Counted from the first letter of the stretch, positions 10,831 to 20,377 are shown. The stretch is DNA of 38,324 bases from Pseudonocardia sp. (GCA_026785945.1 JAJAZD010000261.1:1-38324); one strand, 5' to 3'. Program-made: numbers and translations. The notes: generated by a model from the sequence alone, not told the origin.

Positions 10831-13487
10831 CGGAGTGCGGCGCGCAGCGCGTCGATCGCGGCAGGGACGCCGGAGGGATCCGTGCCCCCGCCCTGCGCGA
10901 GGTCGGGCTTGCCTCCCCCGCGCCCGCCGACGGCCGCGGCGAACGCGGGCACGCGCTTCCCGGCGGCGATGCCGCGGTCGCGCGCCGACGACGTCGTGGC
11001 GACGACGAACGCGAGCTTGCCCGCGCCCTCGGCGGAGAACAGTGCCACCACTCCCGGCCGCGACCCGAGCCGCGCGCGCACGTCGGAGGCCAGCGCGCGC
11101 AGGTCGTTGCCGCTCACCCCGTCCGGCGCGGCCACGGCGACCAGCGCGACACCGTTCACGTCCTGCGCGCCGGCGGCCAGCGTCCCGGCCGAGGACAGCA
11201 CCGAGTCGGCGCGCACCTTCTCCAGGTCGCGCTCCGCGGTGCGCAGCCGCTCGACGAGCGAGTTGATCCGTTCCGGCAGGTCCTCGGGGCGGGCCTTGAG
11301 CTGCTCGGCGATCGAGGACACCAGGACGTGCTCGCGGGAGAGGAAGCGGAAGGCATCCAGGCCGACCAGCGCCTCCACCCGACGCACCCCGGAGCCGACC
11401 GATCCCTCGGAGAGCACCTTGACCATGCCGATCTCGCCGGTGCGCCCGACGTGGGTGCCCCCGCACAGCTCGCGGGAGTAGTCGCCCATGTCGACCACCC
11501 GGACCTGGTCGCCGTACTTCTCACCGAACAGCATCATTGCGCCGAGCCGGCGAGCCTCGTCCATCGACATCACCGACGTCTCGACGACGCGGTCCTCCTG
11601 GAGCACCGAGTTGACCTCGTCCTCGATCTCGGTGAGCGCGCCACGCGACACGGCCCCGGTCGGGGACGTGAAGTCGAACCGCATCCGGCCCGGGGCGTTG
11701 AGCGAGCCGGCCTGTGCCGCGGACGGCCCGAGCGCTCCTCGCACTCCGGCGTGCACGAGGTGGGTGGCGGTGTGGGCCCGTGAGATCGACGCCCGGCGGT
11801 CCCGGTCGACCTCGGCGACGACGGCGGCGTCGAGAGCCACCTCGCCCGCGACGACGGTGCCGCGGTGCACCCGCAGCCCGGCGAGCGGGGTCTGGACGTC
11901 GTCGATGCGGACGGTGAACGAGGCGCCGCGCAGCTCACCGGTGTCGGCCTGCTGGCCACCGGCCTCGGCGTAGAACGGGGTGCGGTCGAGCACGATCTCG
12001 ACCTCGTCGCCGTGGCCCGCCGCCGGCACCGGGGCCCCGCCGGCGAGCAGCCCGACGACCGTGGCGTCGGCGGTGAGCGCGTTGTAACCGAGGAACTCAC
12101 CACGACCGTGGGCGTCGAGAACGGTGCGATAGATCGTGCCGTCGCCGTGGCTCACCTTGTGCTTGGCGGAGTCGGCCTTCGCGCGGGTCCGCTGCTCGTC
12201 CATCAGGGCGGCGAACCGGTCCCGGTCGACCTCCAAGCCGGCCTCGGCGGCCATCTCGAGGGTGAGGTCGATCGGGAAACCGAACGTGTCGTGCAGCTGG
12301 AACGCACGGTCACCGGGCAGCACGGAGTGCCCGGCCTGCTTCGTCTGCGCCACGGCGGTGTCGAAGATGCGCGAACCCGCCGTGAGCGTCTGGAGGAACG
12401 CCTCCTCCTCCGCGCGCACCACGGCGGAGATGCGCTCGAAACCTGCGGCGAGGTCGGGGTAGGACGGCGCCATGACGTCGCGGACGACCTCGGCGAACGA
12501 CTCCAGCACGGGCTCCTGCACCCCCAGTAGCCGCGACGACCGGACGATGCGGCGGAGCAGGCGGCGCAGGACGTAACCCCGCCCCTCGTTCGAGGGTGTG
12601 ACCCCGTCCCCGATGATCATGACGCTGGAGCGGGCGTGGTCCGCGATGACCCGGAAGCGGACGTCGTCCTCGGTGGACGCCCCGTAGCGCCGCCCGGAGA
12701 ACTCCTCTGCACGCGCGATCACCGGACGCACGAGGTCGGTCTCGTACACGTTCTCCACGCCCTGGAGCACCGCGGCGACCCGCTCGACGCCCATGCCCGT
12801 GTCGATGTTCTTCTGCGGCAGCACCCCGACCGGCGGGTGGCCCAGCTTCGGGCTCAGCTCACCGCGCACGTCCTGCATGAAGACCAGGTTCCAGATCTCC
12901 ACGTAGCGGTCCTCGTCAACGACGGGGCCACCGTCCCTGCCGTGCTCGGGCCCGCGGTCGTAGAAGATCTCCGAGGACGGCCCGCTCGGACCGGGCACGC
13001 CCATGTCCCAGTAGTTGTCCTTGCCGTCGCGGCGCTGGATCCGCTCGGCGGGCAGATCGGCGACCGTGCGCCACAGGTCGACGGCCTCGTCGTCGTCCTG
13101 GTAGACGGTGACCCAGATGCGGTCGGGGTCCAGGCCGTAGCCGCCGGCGTCCTGGCTGCCGGCGACCAGGTCCCAGGCGTGGGAGATCGCGCCGGCCTTG
13201 TAGTAGTCCCCGAAGGAGAAGTTGCCTGCCATCTGGAAGAACGTGTTGTGCCGCGTGGTGCGCCCGACCTCGTCGATGTCGCCGGTGCGCACACACTTCT
13301 GGATGGAGGTGGCGCGAGCGTAGGGTGTGGGCACCTCGCCGAGGAAGTACGGCTTGAACTGCACCATGCCGGCGTTGACGAACAACAGGTTCGGGTCGTC
13401 GAGGATCAGCGACGCGCTGGGCACCGCGGTGTGCCCGGTGCCGGTGAAGTGGTCGGTGAAACGGCGGACTATCTCGCGGGTCTGCAC
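10827..13487 (-). CDS. alaS: Alanyl-tRNA synthetase
   Basis: Class II synthetase of 886 aa that charges tRNA-Ala and clears mischarged Ser/Gly. The catalytic domain starts [24 protein letters not shown], with [18 protein letters not shown] (motif 2 region) and [15 protein letters not shown] (motif 3). The editing domain has the zinc ligands HTATHLVH and [13 protein letters not shown]. The carboxy-terminal C-Ala domain ends [15 protein letters not shown]. The length and all motifs are normal, and ATG at 13487 matches the family start. No T-box or other leader is visible in the 59 bases to the upstream DUF6167 gene, so it is probably co-transcribed from there. Confidence 0.98.
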   Translation of the reverse strand: MQTREIVRRFTDHFTGTGHTAVPSASLILDDPNLLFVNAGMVQFKPYFLGEVPTPYARATSIQKCVRTGDIDEVGRTTRHNTFFQMAGNFSFGDYYKAGAISHAWDLVAGSQDAGGYGLDPDRIWVTVYQDDDEAVDLWRTVADLPAERIQRRDGKDNYWDMGVPGPSGPSSEIFYDRGPEHGRDGGPVVDEDRYVEIWNLVFMQDVRGELSPKLGHPPVGVLPQKNIDTGMGVERVAAVLQGVENVYETDLVRPVIARAEEFSGRRYGASTEDDVRFRVIADHARSSVMIIGDGVTPSNEGRGYVLRRLLRRIVRSSRLLGVQEPVLESFAEVVRDVMAPSYPDLAAGFERISAVVRAEEEAFLQTLTAGSRIFDTAVAQTKQAGHSVLPGDRAFQLHDTFGFPIDLTLEMAAEAGLEVDRDRFAALMDEQRTRAKADSAKHKVSHGDGTIYRTVLDAHGRGEFLGYNALTADATVVGLLAGGAPVPAAGHGDEVEIVLDRTPFYAEAGGQQADTGELRGASFTVRIDDVQTPLAGLRVHRGTVVAGEVALDAAVVAEVDRDRRASISRAHTATHLVHAGVRGALGPSAAQAGSLNAPGRMRFDFTSPTGAVSRGALTEIEDEVNSVLQEDRVVETSVMSMDEARRLGAMMLFGEKYGDQVRVVDMGDYSRELCGGTHVGRTGEIGMVKVLSEGSVGSGVRRVEALVGLDAFRFLSREHVLVSSIAEQLKARPEDLPERINSLVERLRTAERDLEKVRADSVLSSAGTLAAGAQDVNGVALVAVAAPDGVSGNDLRALASDVRARLGSRPGVVALFSAEGAGKLAFVVATTSSARDRGIAAGKRVPAFAAAVGGRGGGKPDLAQGGGTDPSGVPAAIDALRAALR

Positions 13488-13546
13488 GGGGACGGCCTTC
13501 GGATTCGCGAGCGGGGATGAGACGCGGGAACGGCAGGGGCGAGCGG

Positions 13547-13855
13547 TCAGGCCCCTGCCCGGCGCGCTCGCGCGCGGGGACCCGACACCGGCCCGTCGGT
13601 CAGCGCGTCGCGGTAGGTGGGCAGGGCCGCACCGGTGCGGAGCTCGACGAGGTCGGTGAGCTCCCGCTCCCGCGCGCTCATCCCGGCGCGCACCTCGGCA
13701 CCGAACGCGCCGAGCCCGGCCCCGAGCTCACGCAGGCCGTCGGCGATGTTCTCGCCGACACCGGCCGGGGTGAGGCGATGGGCGGCGTCGGAGGCGCGCC
13801 GCGTGGCGTACACCCCGGCCGCGACGCCCATCCCGAGCCAGAACAGGCGCTTCAT
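13547..13855 (-). CDS. DUF6167 family protein
   Basis: Small protein (102 aa) with a short hydrophobic amino end, MKRLFWLGMGVAAGVYATR, which looks like a membrane anchor, followed by a helical amphipathic segment and a basic tail. It is one of the actinobacterial proteins always found just upstream of alaS; the function is unknown. The ATG overlaps the stop of the DUF948 gene as ATGA. Confidence 0.8.
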   Translation of the reverse strand: MKRLFWLGMGVAAGVYATRRASDAAHRLTPAGVGENIADGLRELGAGLGAFGAEVRAGMSARERELTDLVELRTGAALPTYRDALTDGPVSGPRARARRAGA

Positions 13856-14268
13856 GACCGGCCCCTTCGCCTGCCGCGGCCGGGACGGGTGCGCAGCGAG
13901 TGCTGGCCGGCGTCCTTCCCGGCCCTGCGGGCCCTGACCGCACGATTGAGCCCGTAGGAGAAGGCGGCTGCGCGCACCAGGGGGCCGCCGAGGGTGGCGG
14001 TGAACAGCGACGTGAGCACCGAGATGTTGCTGCTGACCGTGCGCGCGCTCGACGTGATGCCGTCGACCCGCTCCAGCTGCGTGTTGACCTGGTGCAGTGT
14101 CGTCTGTGCGTTGTCCAGCAGTGGCGCACTGCCCTCGTGGGCCTTGCGGATCGCGACGGTGGCCTCGTCGAGCGTCCGGCCGAGCTTGAGCAGGGGCACG
14201 GCCAGCAGTCCCACGAGGACCACGAACGCCCCCGCGGCGATCAGCGCAGCGATCTGACCAGCCGACAC
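13852..14268 (-). CDS. DUF948 domain membrane protein
   Basis: 138-aa protein with a single amino-terminal membrane span (IAALIAAGAFVVLVGLLAVPLLKLG), then a coiled-coil-like stretch LDEATVAIRKAHEGSAPLLDNAQTTL typical of DUF948, and a basic carboxy end with RAGKDAGQHS and an Arg/Gly-rich tail. It is the first gene of the DUF948-DUF6167-alaS-ruvX-mltG unit. The cellular role is not established; the topology suggests an envelope protein. Confidence 0.85.
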   Translation of the reverse strand: MSAGQIAALIAAGAFVVLVGLLAVPLLKLGRTLDEATVAIRKAHEGSAPLLDNAQTTLHQVNTQLERVDGITSSARTVSSNISVLTSLFTATLGGPLVRAAAFSYGLNRAVRARRAGKDAGQHSLRTRPGRGRRRGRS

Positions 14269-14349
14269 GTAGCCCTCCTCGGAATCGCCCTGAACGGGGG
14301 ATGATCGCCGATCACGCTACTCCCCGGGGACTTCGACACGCTCCCGGGT

Positions 14350-15117
14350 TCAGGCGATCCCGGCGTACCCGTCCGGCCCGGAGATCGTCACGGTCGACCC
14401 GGTGATCAGGTCGGCGTCGGCGTCGGTGTGGCCGTCGGCGTCGGCGTCGGCGTCGGGGACGATGACGCCGCGCAGCCGGTTGAGCGCGCGGTGCTGGGTG
14501 ACCCGCACCGCGCCCGGGGTCGAGCCGACCACCTGCGCGGTCTCCTCCGCGCTGAGCCCGACGGCGATGCGCAGTACGAGCACCTCCCGCTGGCGGGGGG
14601 TCAAGGTGTGCAGCAGGTGGCCGAGACGTTCGGTGAGCTCCCCGGCGAGCAGGCGTTGCTCGGGCCCGTCGTGCAGGACCGGCGCATCCGGGAGGTCGGC
14701 CATCGGCTCGGAGCGGTTGCGGCCGATCGCCCGGAACGCGTCGGTCACCTTGTGGGCGGCGATCCCGTAGACGAACGCACGGAAGGACAACCCCCTGATC
14801 GTGTAGCCGGGCAGCGCGCTCACGACCGCGAGGCAAACCTCCTGCGCCACGTCGTCGGCCGACCCGATGACCGTCTCCTGACGGCCGAGCCGACCCCGGC
14901 AGTAGCGCAGGACCAGCGGCTGGATCTCGGCGAGCAGGCGGTTCCTCGCGTGGGTGTCACCCTCCACGGCCGCGGCCACGAGACCCTCGAGGACGTGAGG
15001 GGCGGGAATCGGCTGGGCCTCGTCGTCGGGCGGTGCCACCGCATCCGAAGGCGGGTCGGGCGAGACGTTCGACAGGTCCGGAGCCGTGCCGGGCTCGGCC
15101 AGCGCGAGGGCGCTCAT
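14350..15117 (-). CDS. RNA polymerase sigma factor, SigD/ShbA type
   Basis: Sigma-70 family factor of 255 aa resembling M. tuberculosis SigD and Streptomyces ShbA. Region 2 is SADDVAQEVCLAVVSALPGYTIRGLSFRAFVYGIAAHKVTDAFR. Region 4 is LTPRQREVLVLRIAVGLSAEETAQVVGSTPGAVRVTQHRALNRLR, a helix-turn-helix for the -35 element. ShbA drives the principal sigma gene in Streptomyces; that role here is inference. The first ~35 residues are an acidic, Pro-rich unstructured tail. The carboxy end carries an Asp-Ala repeat from a hexanucleotide array (14410-14457), absent from relatives. Start ATG 15117 has no strong ribosome site, so an upstream start in the same frame (15237) cannot be excluded. No anti-sigma gene is adjacent. 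Confidence 0.88.
   Translation of the reverse strand: MSALALAEPGTAPDLSNVSPDPPSDAVAPPDDEAQPIPAPHVLEGLVAAAVEGDTHARNRLLAEIQPLVLRYCRGRLGRQETVIGSADDVAQEVCLAVVSALPGYTIRGLSFRAFVYGIAAHKVTDAFRAIGRNRSEPMADLPDAPVLHDGPEQRLLAGELTERLGHLLHTLTPRQREVLVLRIAVGLSAEETAQVVGSTPGAVRVTQHRALNRLRGVIVPDADADADGHTDADADLITGSTVTISGPDGYAGIA
14410..14457. repeat. Hexanucleotide array in the sigma gene
   Basis: Runs of GTCGGC (three, an imperfect interruption GGTGTGGCC, then four more) encode alternating Asp-Ala residues at the carboxy end of the sigma factor. Such in-frame six-base repeats can gain or lose units by slippage without a frameshift. Confidence 0.85.
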
Positions 15118-15529
15118 CGGATCGTCGCGGCTGTGGTGGCGACCGAGCGGCCGTCGGCGGACATGGGCGTGGACATGGACATGGTCGGGTTCCCCTCCCC
15201 TGCACCGGCAGGTCGCCGGTGTCACGCGTACTCGCATCACCGACTCACGCGCCCCGGCACTGACCGGTGGGGCGTGGCGACGCGTCGTGCTTGTCGTGCT
15301 GTGGAGCGCCCGAGCACCCGTCGGATACCTGCGTCCCCCGACTGCAGGAAGGTTCTCGGCGGTCCAGCTCATCCTCGCCCGATCCCCGCTGTGCCCTACG
15401 GTGATCGAACCGTCGTACTGTTTTTCAGCCGTGCGGTGGTGACAGCTTCTACCTTCAAGTACGCATCCTGGGTGACCCCCCAGTTGGAGTCAAGAGACAG
15501 TTGGCGGACGATTGGTTACTCTCCGCGTA
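15118..15529. other. Divergent intergenic region, sigma gene and TetR gene
   Basis: 412 bases. On the minus strand the sigma frame stays open to 15372 and encodes a His/Val repeat (HVHVHAHV) from GTGGACATG-type repeats near 15169-15185, probably not translated. Nearer the TetR start there are two direct copies of CAGTTGG about 17 bases apart (near 15480-15505) and a GATTGGTTACTCT stretch that may be the TetR promoter. No RNA gene is recognised. Confidence 0.45.
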
Positions 15530-16222
15530 ATGGATTCGCCTGCCAACGGCCGACCGGGTGACGCCAGGGCCCGCGCCGCACAGACCAAACGGGACCGCAC
15601 CCGGCGTGCGCTCCTCGACGCCGCCGGCGCGACCTTCGGATCCCAGGGCTGGGCGCGGTCGCGGATGGAGGACATCGCCGCCACGGCCGGGGTCAGCGCG
15701 GCCACCGCCTACAACCACTTCCCGTCGAGACATGCCCTCATCGGTCATGTCTACGGCCCGCTCGTCGGGCCCCTGATGACGCAGGCGGAACAGGACATCG
15801 CCGCCGACCGGCCGGTGGTGGAGGCCCTGCAGGACCAGGTCAGAACGCTCGCGCGCATCACCTTCCGGCACCAGCGGCTGACCGGGGCGTTCTGGGCCGC
15901 CGTGCAGGAATACACGATCAAGGTGTCGGGGCCCGCGGCTCCCGACGACGACATCGACCCCCGCACACTGGCGCCGATCCCCGAGCCGCTGACGTTGCTC
16001 ATTGCGCACGGGCAGCGACTCGGCGTGCTCCGGACGTTCCCACCGGCCGCGGAGATCAGTTCGATCGTGGTGAACCTGCTGCTGCTGCGCAGCATCAACC
16101 AGCCTCACGAGCCGCCGGAGGACACCGCCGAGCTGTTGCTCACAGTGATGTTCGGCTCACTCCGGCCGCAGCTGCTCAGCGAGGACGCGGGCGGTGGAGC
16201 GCCCTTCCGCGAGGGCCGCTGA
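15530..16222 (+). CDS. TetR family regulator
   Basis: Transcriptional regulator of 230 aa. The helix-turn-helix is RRALLDAAGATFGSQGWARSRMEDIAATAGVSAATAYNHFPSRHALIGHVY at residues ~30-80, the standard TetR_N fold. The ligand domain contains EALQDQVRTLARITFRHQRLTGAFWAAVQEYT and is unlike any regulator whose ligand I know. I chose ATG 15530; the upstream TTG at 15512 is weak. The gene is divergent from the sigma factor and convergent with rocD. Its target is unknown; the divergent region may contain its operator. Confidence 0.88.
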   Translation: MDSPANGRPGDARARAAQTKRDRTRRALLDAAGATFGSQGWARSRMEDIAATAGVSAATAYNHFPSRHALIGHVYGPLVGPLMTQAEQDIAADRPVVEALQDQVRTLARITFRHQRLTGAFWAAVQEYTIKVSGPAAPDDDIDPRTLAPIPEPLTLLIAHGQRLGVLRTFPPAAEISSIVVNLLLLRSINQPHEPPEDTAELLLTVMFGSLRPQLLSEDAGGGAPFREGR

Positions 16223-16246
16223 TCCTCCGGCCGGGGACGGCTCGGG

Positions 16247-16260
16247 CCGGCCCGGGCCGG
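16247..16260. terminator. Palindrome between tetR and rocD
   Basis: Perfect 14-bp palindrome CCGGCCCGGGCCGG between two convergent genes. Without a U-run it would at best be a weak bidirectional terminator. Confidence 0.4.
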
Positions 16261-16267
16261 GGACGCG

Positions 16268-17533
16268 TCAGCCGAGTTCGGTCAGGACCGTCGCCAGGGC
16301 GTCCACAGCGGATCCGAGCTCGTCCTCGGTGATCACCAGCGGCGGGGAGAGCCGGACCGTCGAACCGTGGGTGTCCTTCACGAGCACGCCGCGCCGGGCC
16401 ATCGCCTCGCTCACCACGCGGCCCGTAGCCAGGCGGGGGTCCACATCGACGCCCGCCCACAGTCCGGCACCGCGCACGCCGACGATCCCGTGCCCGACGA
16501 GGGCAGCGAGCCGCCGGTGCAGGACCTCGCCCAGAGTGCGCGCACGGGCGAGCACCCCGTCGGGCCCCTCGTCGCCCAGCAAGCCGATCACCGCACGCCC
16601 GACGGCGCAGGCCAGCGGGTTGCCGCCGAACGTGCTGCCGTGCTGCCCCGGCGCCAGCACGCCGAGGACGTCGGAGTCCGCCACGACCGCGGAGAGCGGC
16701 AGGATTCCACCGCCGAGTGCCTTGCCGAGCAGGTAGACGTCGGCGTCGACGCCCGCAGCACGCGTGGCCAGCAGCTGCCCGGTGCGGCCGAGCCCGGACT
16801 GCACCTCGTCGGCGACGAACAGCACGTTCTCCGAGTCGCAGATCGCCCGGACCGCGCGCAGGTACCCCTCCGGCGGCACGACGACCCCGGCCTCACCCTG
16901 GATCGGTTCGATCAACACGGCGACCGTCTCGGGAGTGATCGCGGTGCGCAGCGCGTCGGCGTCGCCGTAGGGCACCACGTCGAACCCGGGGGTGAACGGG
17001 CCGAAGCCACCGCGGGCATCCGGGTCGGTGGAGAACCCCACGATCGTGGTCGTCCGGCCGTGGAAGCCACCTGCGGCCACGACGATGCGCGCGCTGTCCA
17101 CCGGCACGCCCTTGACGTCGTAGCCCCACTTGCGCGCGACCTTGACCCCGGACTCGACGGCCTCGGCACCGGTGTTCATCGGCAGCACCCACTGCTTGCC
17201 GAGCAGCGCGGAGAGCTCCGCGCAGAACGGGCCGAGCTGGTCGTTGCCGAACGCGCGGCTGGTGAGCGTCACGCGGTCGAGCTGGCCGTGGGCGGCGGCC
17301 AGCAGCGCGGGATGGCCGTGCCCGAAGTTCAGCGCGGAGTAGCCCGCGAGGAAGTCCAGGTAGCGGCGCCCCTCGACGTCGGTGACCCAGGCGCCCGACG
17401 CGTGCGACACCACCACCGGCAGCGGGTGGTAGTTGTGCGCGGAGTGCTCGTGCACCAGTCGCTCGTGGTACGCGGTGGCGGTCTCCGTGGTACCGGGAGT
17501 GGTGACGGGAACGTTGACGGCGGTGGTCGTCAT
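16268..17533 (-). CDS. rocD: Ornithine aminotransferase
   Basis: PLP enzyme (421 aa) converting ornithine and 2-oxoglutarate to glutamate-5-semialdehyde and glutamate, linking arginine to glutamate/proline. YLDFLAGYSALNFGHGHP is the amino signature, MNTGAEAVESGVKVARKWGY the phosphate-binding turn, IEPIQGEAGVVVPPEGYL and LFVADEVQSGLGRTG the cofactor Asp region. Schiff-base Lys271 lies in YLLGKALGGG, and QHGSTFGGNPLA follows. The start ATG overlaps the stop of the DDAH-like gene as ATGA, so the two are co-translated. The length is normal (about 400-420). Confidence 0.95.
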   Translation of the reverse strand: MTTTAVNVPVTTPGTTETATAYHERLVHEHSAHNYHPLPVVVSHASGAWVTDVEGRRYLDFLAGYSALNFGHGHPALLAAAHGQLDRVTLTSRAFGNDQLGPFCAELSALLGKQWVLPMNTGAEAVESGVKVARKWGYDVKGVPVDSARIVVAAGGFHGRTTTIVGFSTDPDARGGFGPFTPGFDVVPYGDADALRTAITPETVAVLIEPIQGEAGVVVPPEGYLRAVRAICDSENVLFVADEVQSGLGRTGQLLATRAAGVDADVYLLGKALGGGILPLSAVVADSDVLGVLAPGQHGSTFGGNPLACAVGRAVIGLLGDEGPDGVLARARTLGEVLHRRLAALVGHGIVGVRGAGLWAGVDVDPRLATGRVVSEAMARRGVLVKDTHGSTVRLSPPLVITEDELGSAVDALATVLTELG

Positions 17534-18384
17534 GCGCGGACCTCCAGGGTGCAGCACTTGGGTCCGCCGCCGCCCTTGAGCAGCTCGGACAGGTCGACGG
17601 GGACAGGTACGAAACCGTGCTCGGCCACCGCGTCGGCGAGGTCACCGGCCTGGATCGGCAGCACGACGTGCCGGCCGTCGCTCACCGCGTTGAGACCGAG
17701 CACCGCGGCATCGGCCGCCGGGACCGTGATCGCGTCGGGGAACAAGTCCCTCAGCACGTCCTGTGACGCCGGGGCGAACGCGGCCGGCAGCCACGCGATC
17801 GTCGTCTCGTCGAGCACGGCGAGCGCGGTGTCGAGGTGGTAGTAGCGCGGGTCGACGAGGTCGAGCGGGACGACCGGACGCCCGAACACCGACGCCGCCT
17901 CGACGTGGGCACGCGGGTCGGTCCGGAAGCCCGTACCCGCGAGGACGATCTGGTCCTCGGGGGGCCCGGCCACGAGCAGGTCGCCCTCGCCCTCGTTGAC
18001 GAACTCCGGCTCGACGACGCGGGTGAACCCGGCGGAGCGGAACCACGCCAGGTGGGCCGCCGCCTCGCCGGCTCTCTCGGCGTACCGGAAGCGGGCGCCG
18101 AGCACGGTTCCGTCGACGACGGTGGCGCCGTTGGCGGCGAAGACCATGTCGGGCAGGTCGGGCAGCGGGTCGAGGACCTCGACACTGTGCCCGAGGCCGA
18201 GGTAGGCGCGACGCAGGGCGTCCCACTGCCGCATCGCGAGGTCCCGGTCCACCGGCACCGAGGGGTCCATCCAGGGGTTGATCGCGTAGCTGACGGTGAA
18301 GTGTTCGGGCGGGCACATCAGATAACGCCGCCGCGTGGCGGTGCGTGCGCGTGGGGCACTCGGGTGGGACAGGACACTCGTCAC
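17530..18384 (-). CDS. DDAH-like arginine hydrolase, possible arginine dihydrolase
   Basis: Guanidine-modifying pentein-fold enzyme (284 aa), usually annotated as dimethylargininase. Catalytic His183 (RYYHLDTA) and a Cys pair at 277-278 (KCCTLEV) are in place. Two asparagines stand out: Asn36 in SYAINPWMD and Asn85 in MVFAANG, where arginine deiminases and true DDAHs have an Asp. From memory, cyanobacterial arginine dihydrolases (ArgZ, AgrE amino half) share these asparagines and turn arginine directly into ornithine, CO2 and two ammonia. That product would feed rocD, whose ATG overlaps this stop. The GTG start at 18384 has GGAG 7 bases before it; longer starts lack a site. The Lrp gene upstream probably controls both. 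Confidence 0.8.
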   Translation of the reverse strand: MTSVLSHPSAPRARTATRRRYLMCPPEHFTVSYAINPWMDPSVPVDRDLAMRQWDALRRAYLGLGHSVEVLDPLPDLPDMVFAANGATVVDGTVLGARFRYAERAGEAAAHLAWFRSAGFTRVVEPEFVNEGEGDLLVAGPPEDQIVLAGTGFRTDPRAHVEAASVFGRPVVPLDLVDPRYYHLDTALAVLDETTIAWLPAAFAPASQDVLRDLFPDAITVPAADAAVLGLNAVSDGRHVVLPIQAGDLADAVAEHGFVPVPVDLSELLKGGGGPKCCTLEVRA

Positions 18385-18573
18385 GGGCTCGCTCCACGGA
18401 TCGGGCAGGTGGCCGCGGCGATGGGGCCGGGACGCCCACCACGGTAGGGACCGACGGTGAGCTCGACAATCGCGAGGTATTGCCGGGATACGTCGATCTG
18501 TTGCGTCATGTGCCGCATCAACGCCCGATCGTTGCACCAGGCTCGCATCCATCCCCCGACTCGCCCGCACGCA

Positions 18574-18593
18574 GACCCCGACTCGCGGGGGTC
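18574..18593. terminator. Hairpin at the lrp stop codon
   Basis: GACCCC (18574-18579) and GGGGTC (18588-18593) form a short stem with an 8-base loop, overlapping the stop of the Lrp gene on the minus strand. It is possibly a weak terminator separating lrp from the arginine hydrolase gene. Confidence 0.4.
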
Positions 18594-19062
18594 AGGGGGG
18601 GCTGGGGTGGGGGGCGGCCGGGCGGCGCAGGAGCGGGCTCAGCACCAGCACCGACTTCGTGCGAGCGACGAAGGGCTGGGCGCCGATCTGTTCGAGGACC
18701 TGCTCGAAATGCCGCATGTCGGCGGCGAGGATCCGCAGCACGGCATCGGCCTCACCGGAGACGGTGCTGGCCTCCACGACCTCGGGAAACCGGTCGACGG
18801 CGGCGCGGATGGTCTCCGGTGCCGTGCTCATCCGGCAGTACAGCTCGACGTAGCCCTCCACGGACCAGCCGAGCGCACCGGGGTCGAGTCGTACGGTGAA
18901 ACCGGTGATGGCGCCGCCGGAACGCAACCGGTCGACCCGCCGCTTCACCGCCGACGCGCTGAGCCCGACCTCCGAACCGAGGTCGGCGTAGCTGCGGCGG
19001 GCGTCGACCACGAGCAGCGCGACGATGTTCTCGTCGAGCCGGTCGAGGTGCACGGTCCACAT
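18592..19062 (-). CDS. Lrp/AsnC family regulator
   Basis: Feast/famine-type regulator (156 aa). The amino-terminal winged helix reads [47 protein letters not shown]. The RAM ligand-sensing domain follows, with [15 protein letters not shown] and [29 protein letters not shown] 19062 is preferred over GTG 19089 because the paired operator-like repeats then lie just upstream. The gene lies between a minus-strand arginine hydrolase/rocD pair and a plus-strand arginine deiminase pair, so it is very likely their regulator, with arginine or a product as effector (inference). From memory, M. tuberculosis has a comparable AsnC-DDAH-rocD neighbourhood (Rv2324-Rv2322c). Confidence 0.9.
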   Translation of the reverse strand: MWTVHLDRLDENIVALLVVDARRSYADLGSEVGLSASAVKRRVDRLRSGGAITGFTVRLDPGALGWSVEGYVELYCRMSTAPETIRAAVDRFPEVVEASTVSGEADAVLRILAADMRHFEQVLEQIGAQPFVARTKSVLVLSPLLRRPAAPHPSPP

Positions 19063-19064
19063 CC

Positions 19065-19097
19065 CACCAGAGGTGTCGCGCCGTCCCACCGGAGGTG
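19065..19097. promoter_or_regulatory. Paired operator-like repeats between lrp and arcA
   Basis: Two copies of a 15-bp sequence TCCCACC(a/g)GAGGTGT at 19062-19076 and 19084-19098. Each contains the inverted repeat CACC-N3-GGTG (19065-19075 and 19087-19097). The centres are 22 bp apart, two helical turns, as expected for a dimer-of-dimers Lrp protein on one DNA face. The second copy lies just upstream of a possible arcA -10 (TATGGC, about 19112-19117). Confidence 0.6.
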
Positions 19098-19147
19098 TGG
19101 GGGTGACGGACTATGGCAGGCCGGCGGGTGCCGTGCACGATGAGGTG

Positions 19148-20377
19148 ATGAACCCCTACCGCGTCGACTCCGAGGTCGGCGCACTGCGCCAGGTGATCCT
19201 GCACCGCCCTGGTCTCGAGCTCAAACGCCTGACCCCGGGGAACAAGGACCGCCTGCTGTTCGACGACGTGCTGTGGGTGCACCGCGCGCAGTCCGAGCAC
19301 GACCGCTTCGCTGCCCTGCTGCGGGACCGCGGCGTCACGGTGCACCTGTTCGGCGAGCTGCTGCGCGCGACCGTCGAGATCCCGGAGGCGAAGAAGTACA
19401 TCCTCGACCGGATCTTCGACGAGCGCGTGTACGGCCCGCTCGCGATCGACGCGCTGCGCAACTGCTTCGACGCCATGGACGACGACACCCTCACCGAACA
19501 CCTGATCGGTGGCATCACCCGTCGCGAGGTGCTGATGCGCATCCCCGAGCCCCGCTCCATCGCCTTCCACGTGCTCGACGTCGACGACTTCGTGCTCGAA
19601 CCCCTGCCCAACCACCTGTACACGCGCGACACGTCGGCGTGGATCCACGGCGGGGTGTCGATCAACAGCATGCGCAAGCAGGCCAGGATCCGCGAGACCG
19701 TGCACTACGAGGCCGTGTACCGCTGGCACCCGCTGTTCGCCTCGGCCGACTTCGCGGTGTGGTCGGAGGGCTCGGTCAACGGCACGGCCACCACCGAGGG
19801 CGGTGACATGCTCGTGCTCGGCGGCGGGTCGGTGCTGATCGGGATCAGCGAGCGGACGACGGCGGCGGGCGTCGAGCGGCTGGCCCGGCGGCTGTTCGCG
19901 GGCGGGGAGGTCGACCGCATCGTGGCGTTGCGGCTACCCGAGACCCGCGCGTTGATGCACCTCGACACGGTGATGACGATGGTCGACCCGGTGACGTTCA
20001 CGAAGTACGCCGGGCTCGGGATGCTGCCCGCGTACACGGTGCGGCCCAGTGACGATCCCGAGAAGGAGCTGCACCTCACCGACCACGGCCCCAACGACAT
20101 GCACGCCGCGATCGCCGATGCCCTGGGCCTGCCGGAGATCCGGGTGCTGACCGCCGAGCAGGATGTGCACGCCGCCGAACGCGAGCAGTGGGACGACGGC
20201 TGCAACGTCCTCGCCGTCGCGCCGGCCGTCGTCGTCGCCTACGAGCGCAACGTCACGACCAACACGTTCCTGCGCCGCCACGGCGTCGAGGTGCTGGAGA
20301 TCCCCGGCGGGGAGCTCGGCCGGGGCCGAGGCGGGCCGCGGTGCATGAGCTGCCCGGTCGAACGCGACCCCGCGTGA
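19148..20377 (+). CDS. arcA: Arginine deiminase
   Basis: Hydrolyses arginine to citrulline and ammonia (409 aa). The start [25 protein letters not shown] is the family signature. [13 protein letters not shown] carries the substrate-binding Asp, [11 protein letters not shown] has the catalytic His, and [13 protein letters not shown] places the nucleophile Cys399 ten residues from the end. Length is normal. ATG 19148 matches the family start, though its only ribosome-like site (GAGG) is just 2 bases away. No ornithine carbamoyltransferase or carbamate kinase is in the window, so the rest of the classical ADI route would have to be elsewhere. The stop is shared with the next gene as GTGA. Regulation by the divergent Lrp is likely. 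Confidence 0.96.
   Translation: MNPYRVDSEVGALRQVILHRPGLELKRLTPGNKDRLLFDDVLWVHRAQSEHDRFAALLRDRGVTVHLFGELLRATVEIPEAKKYILDRIFDERVYGPLAIDALRNCFDAMDDDTLTEHLIGGITRREVLMRIPEPRSIAFHVLDVDDFVLEPLPNHLYTRDTSAWIHGGVSINSMRKQARIRETVHYEAVYRWHPLFASADFAVWSEGSVNGTATTEGGDMLVLGGGSVLIGISERTTAAGVERLARRLFAGGEVDRIVALRLPETRALMHLDTVMTMVDPVTFTKYAGLGMLPAYTVRPSDDPEKELHLTDHGPNDMHAAIADALGLPEIRVLTAEQDVHAAEREQWDDGCNVLAVAPAVVVAYERNVTTNTFLRRHGVEVLEIPGGELGRGRGGPRCMSCPVERDPA

Noticed and set aside
15118-15237. Upstream extension of the sigma gene with HVHVHAHV
   Set aside because: Low-complexity His/Val repeat unlike any sigma factor amino end; ATG at 15117 gives a normal protein.
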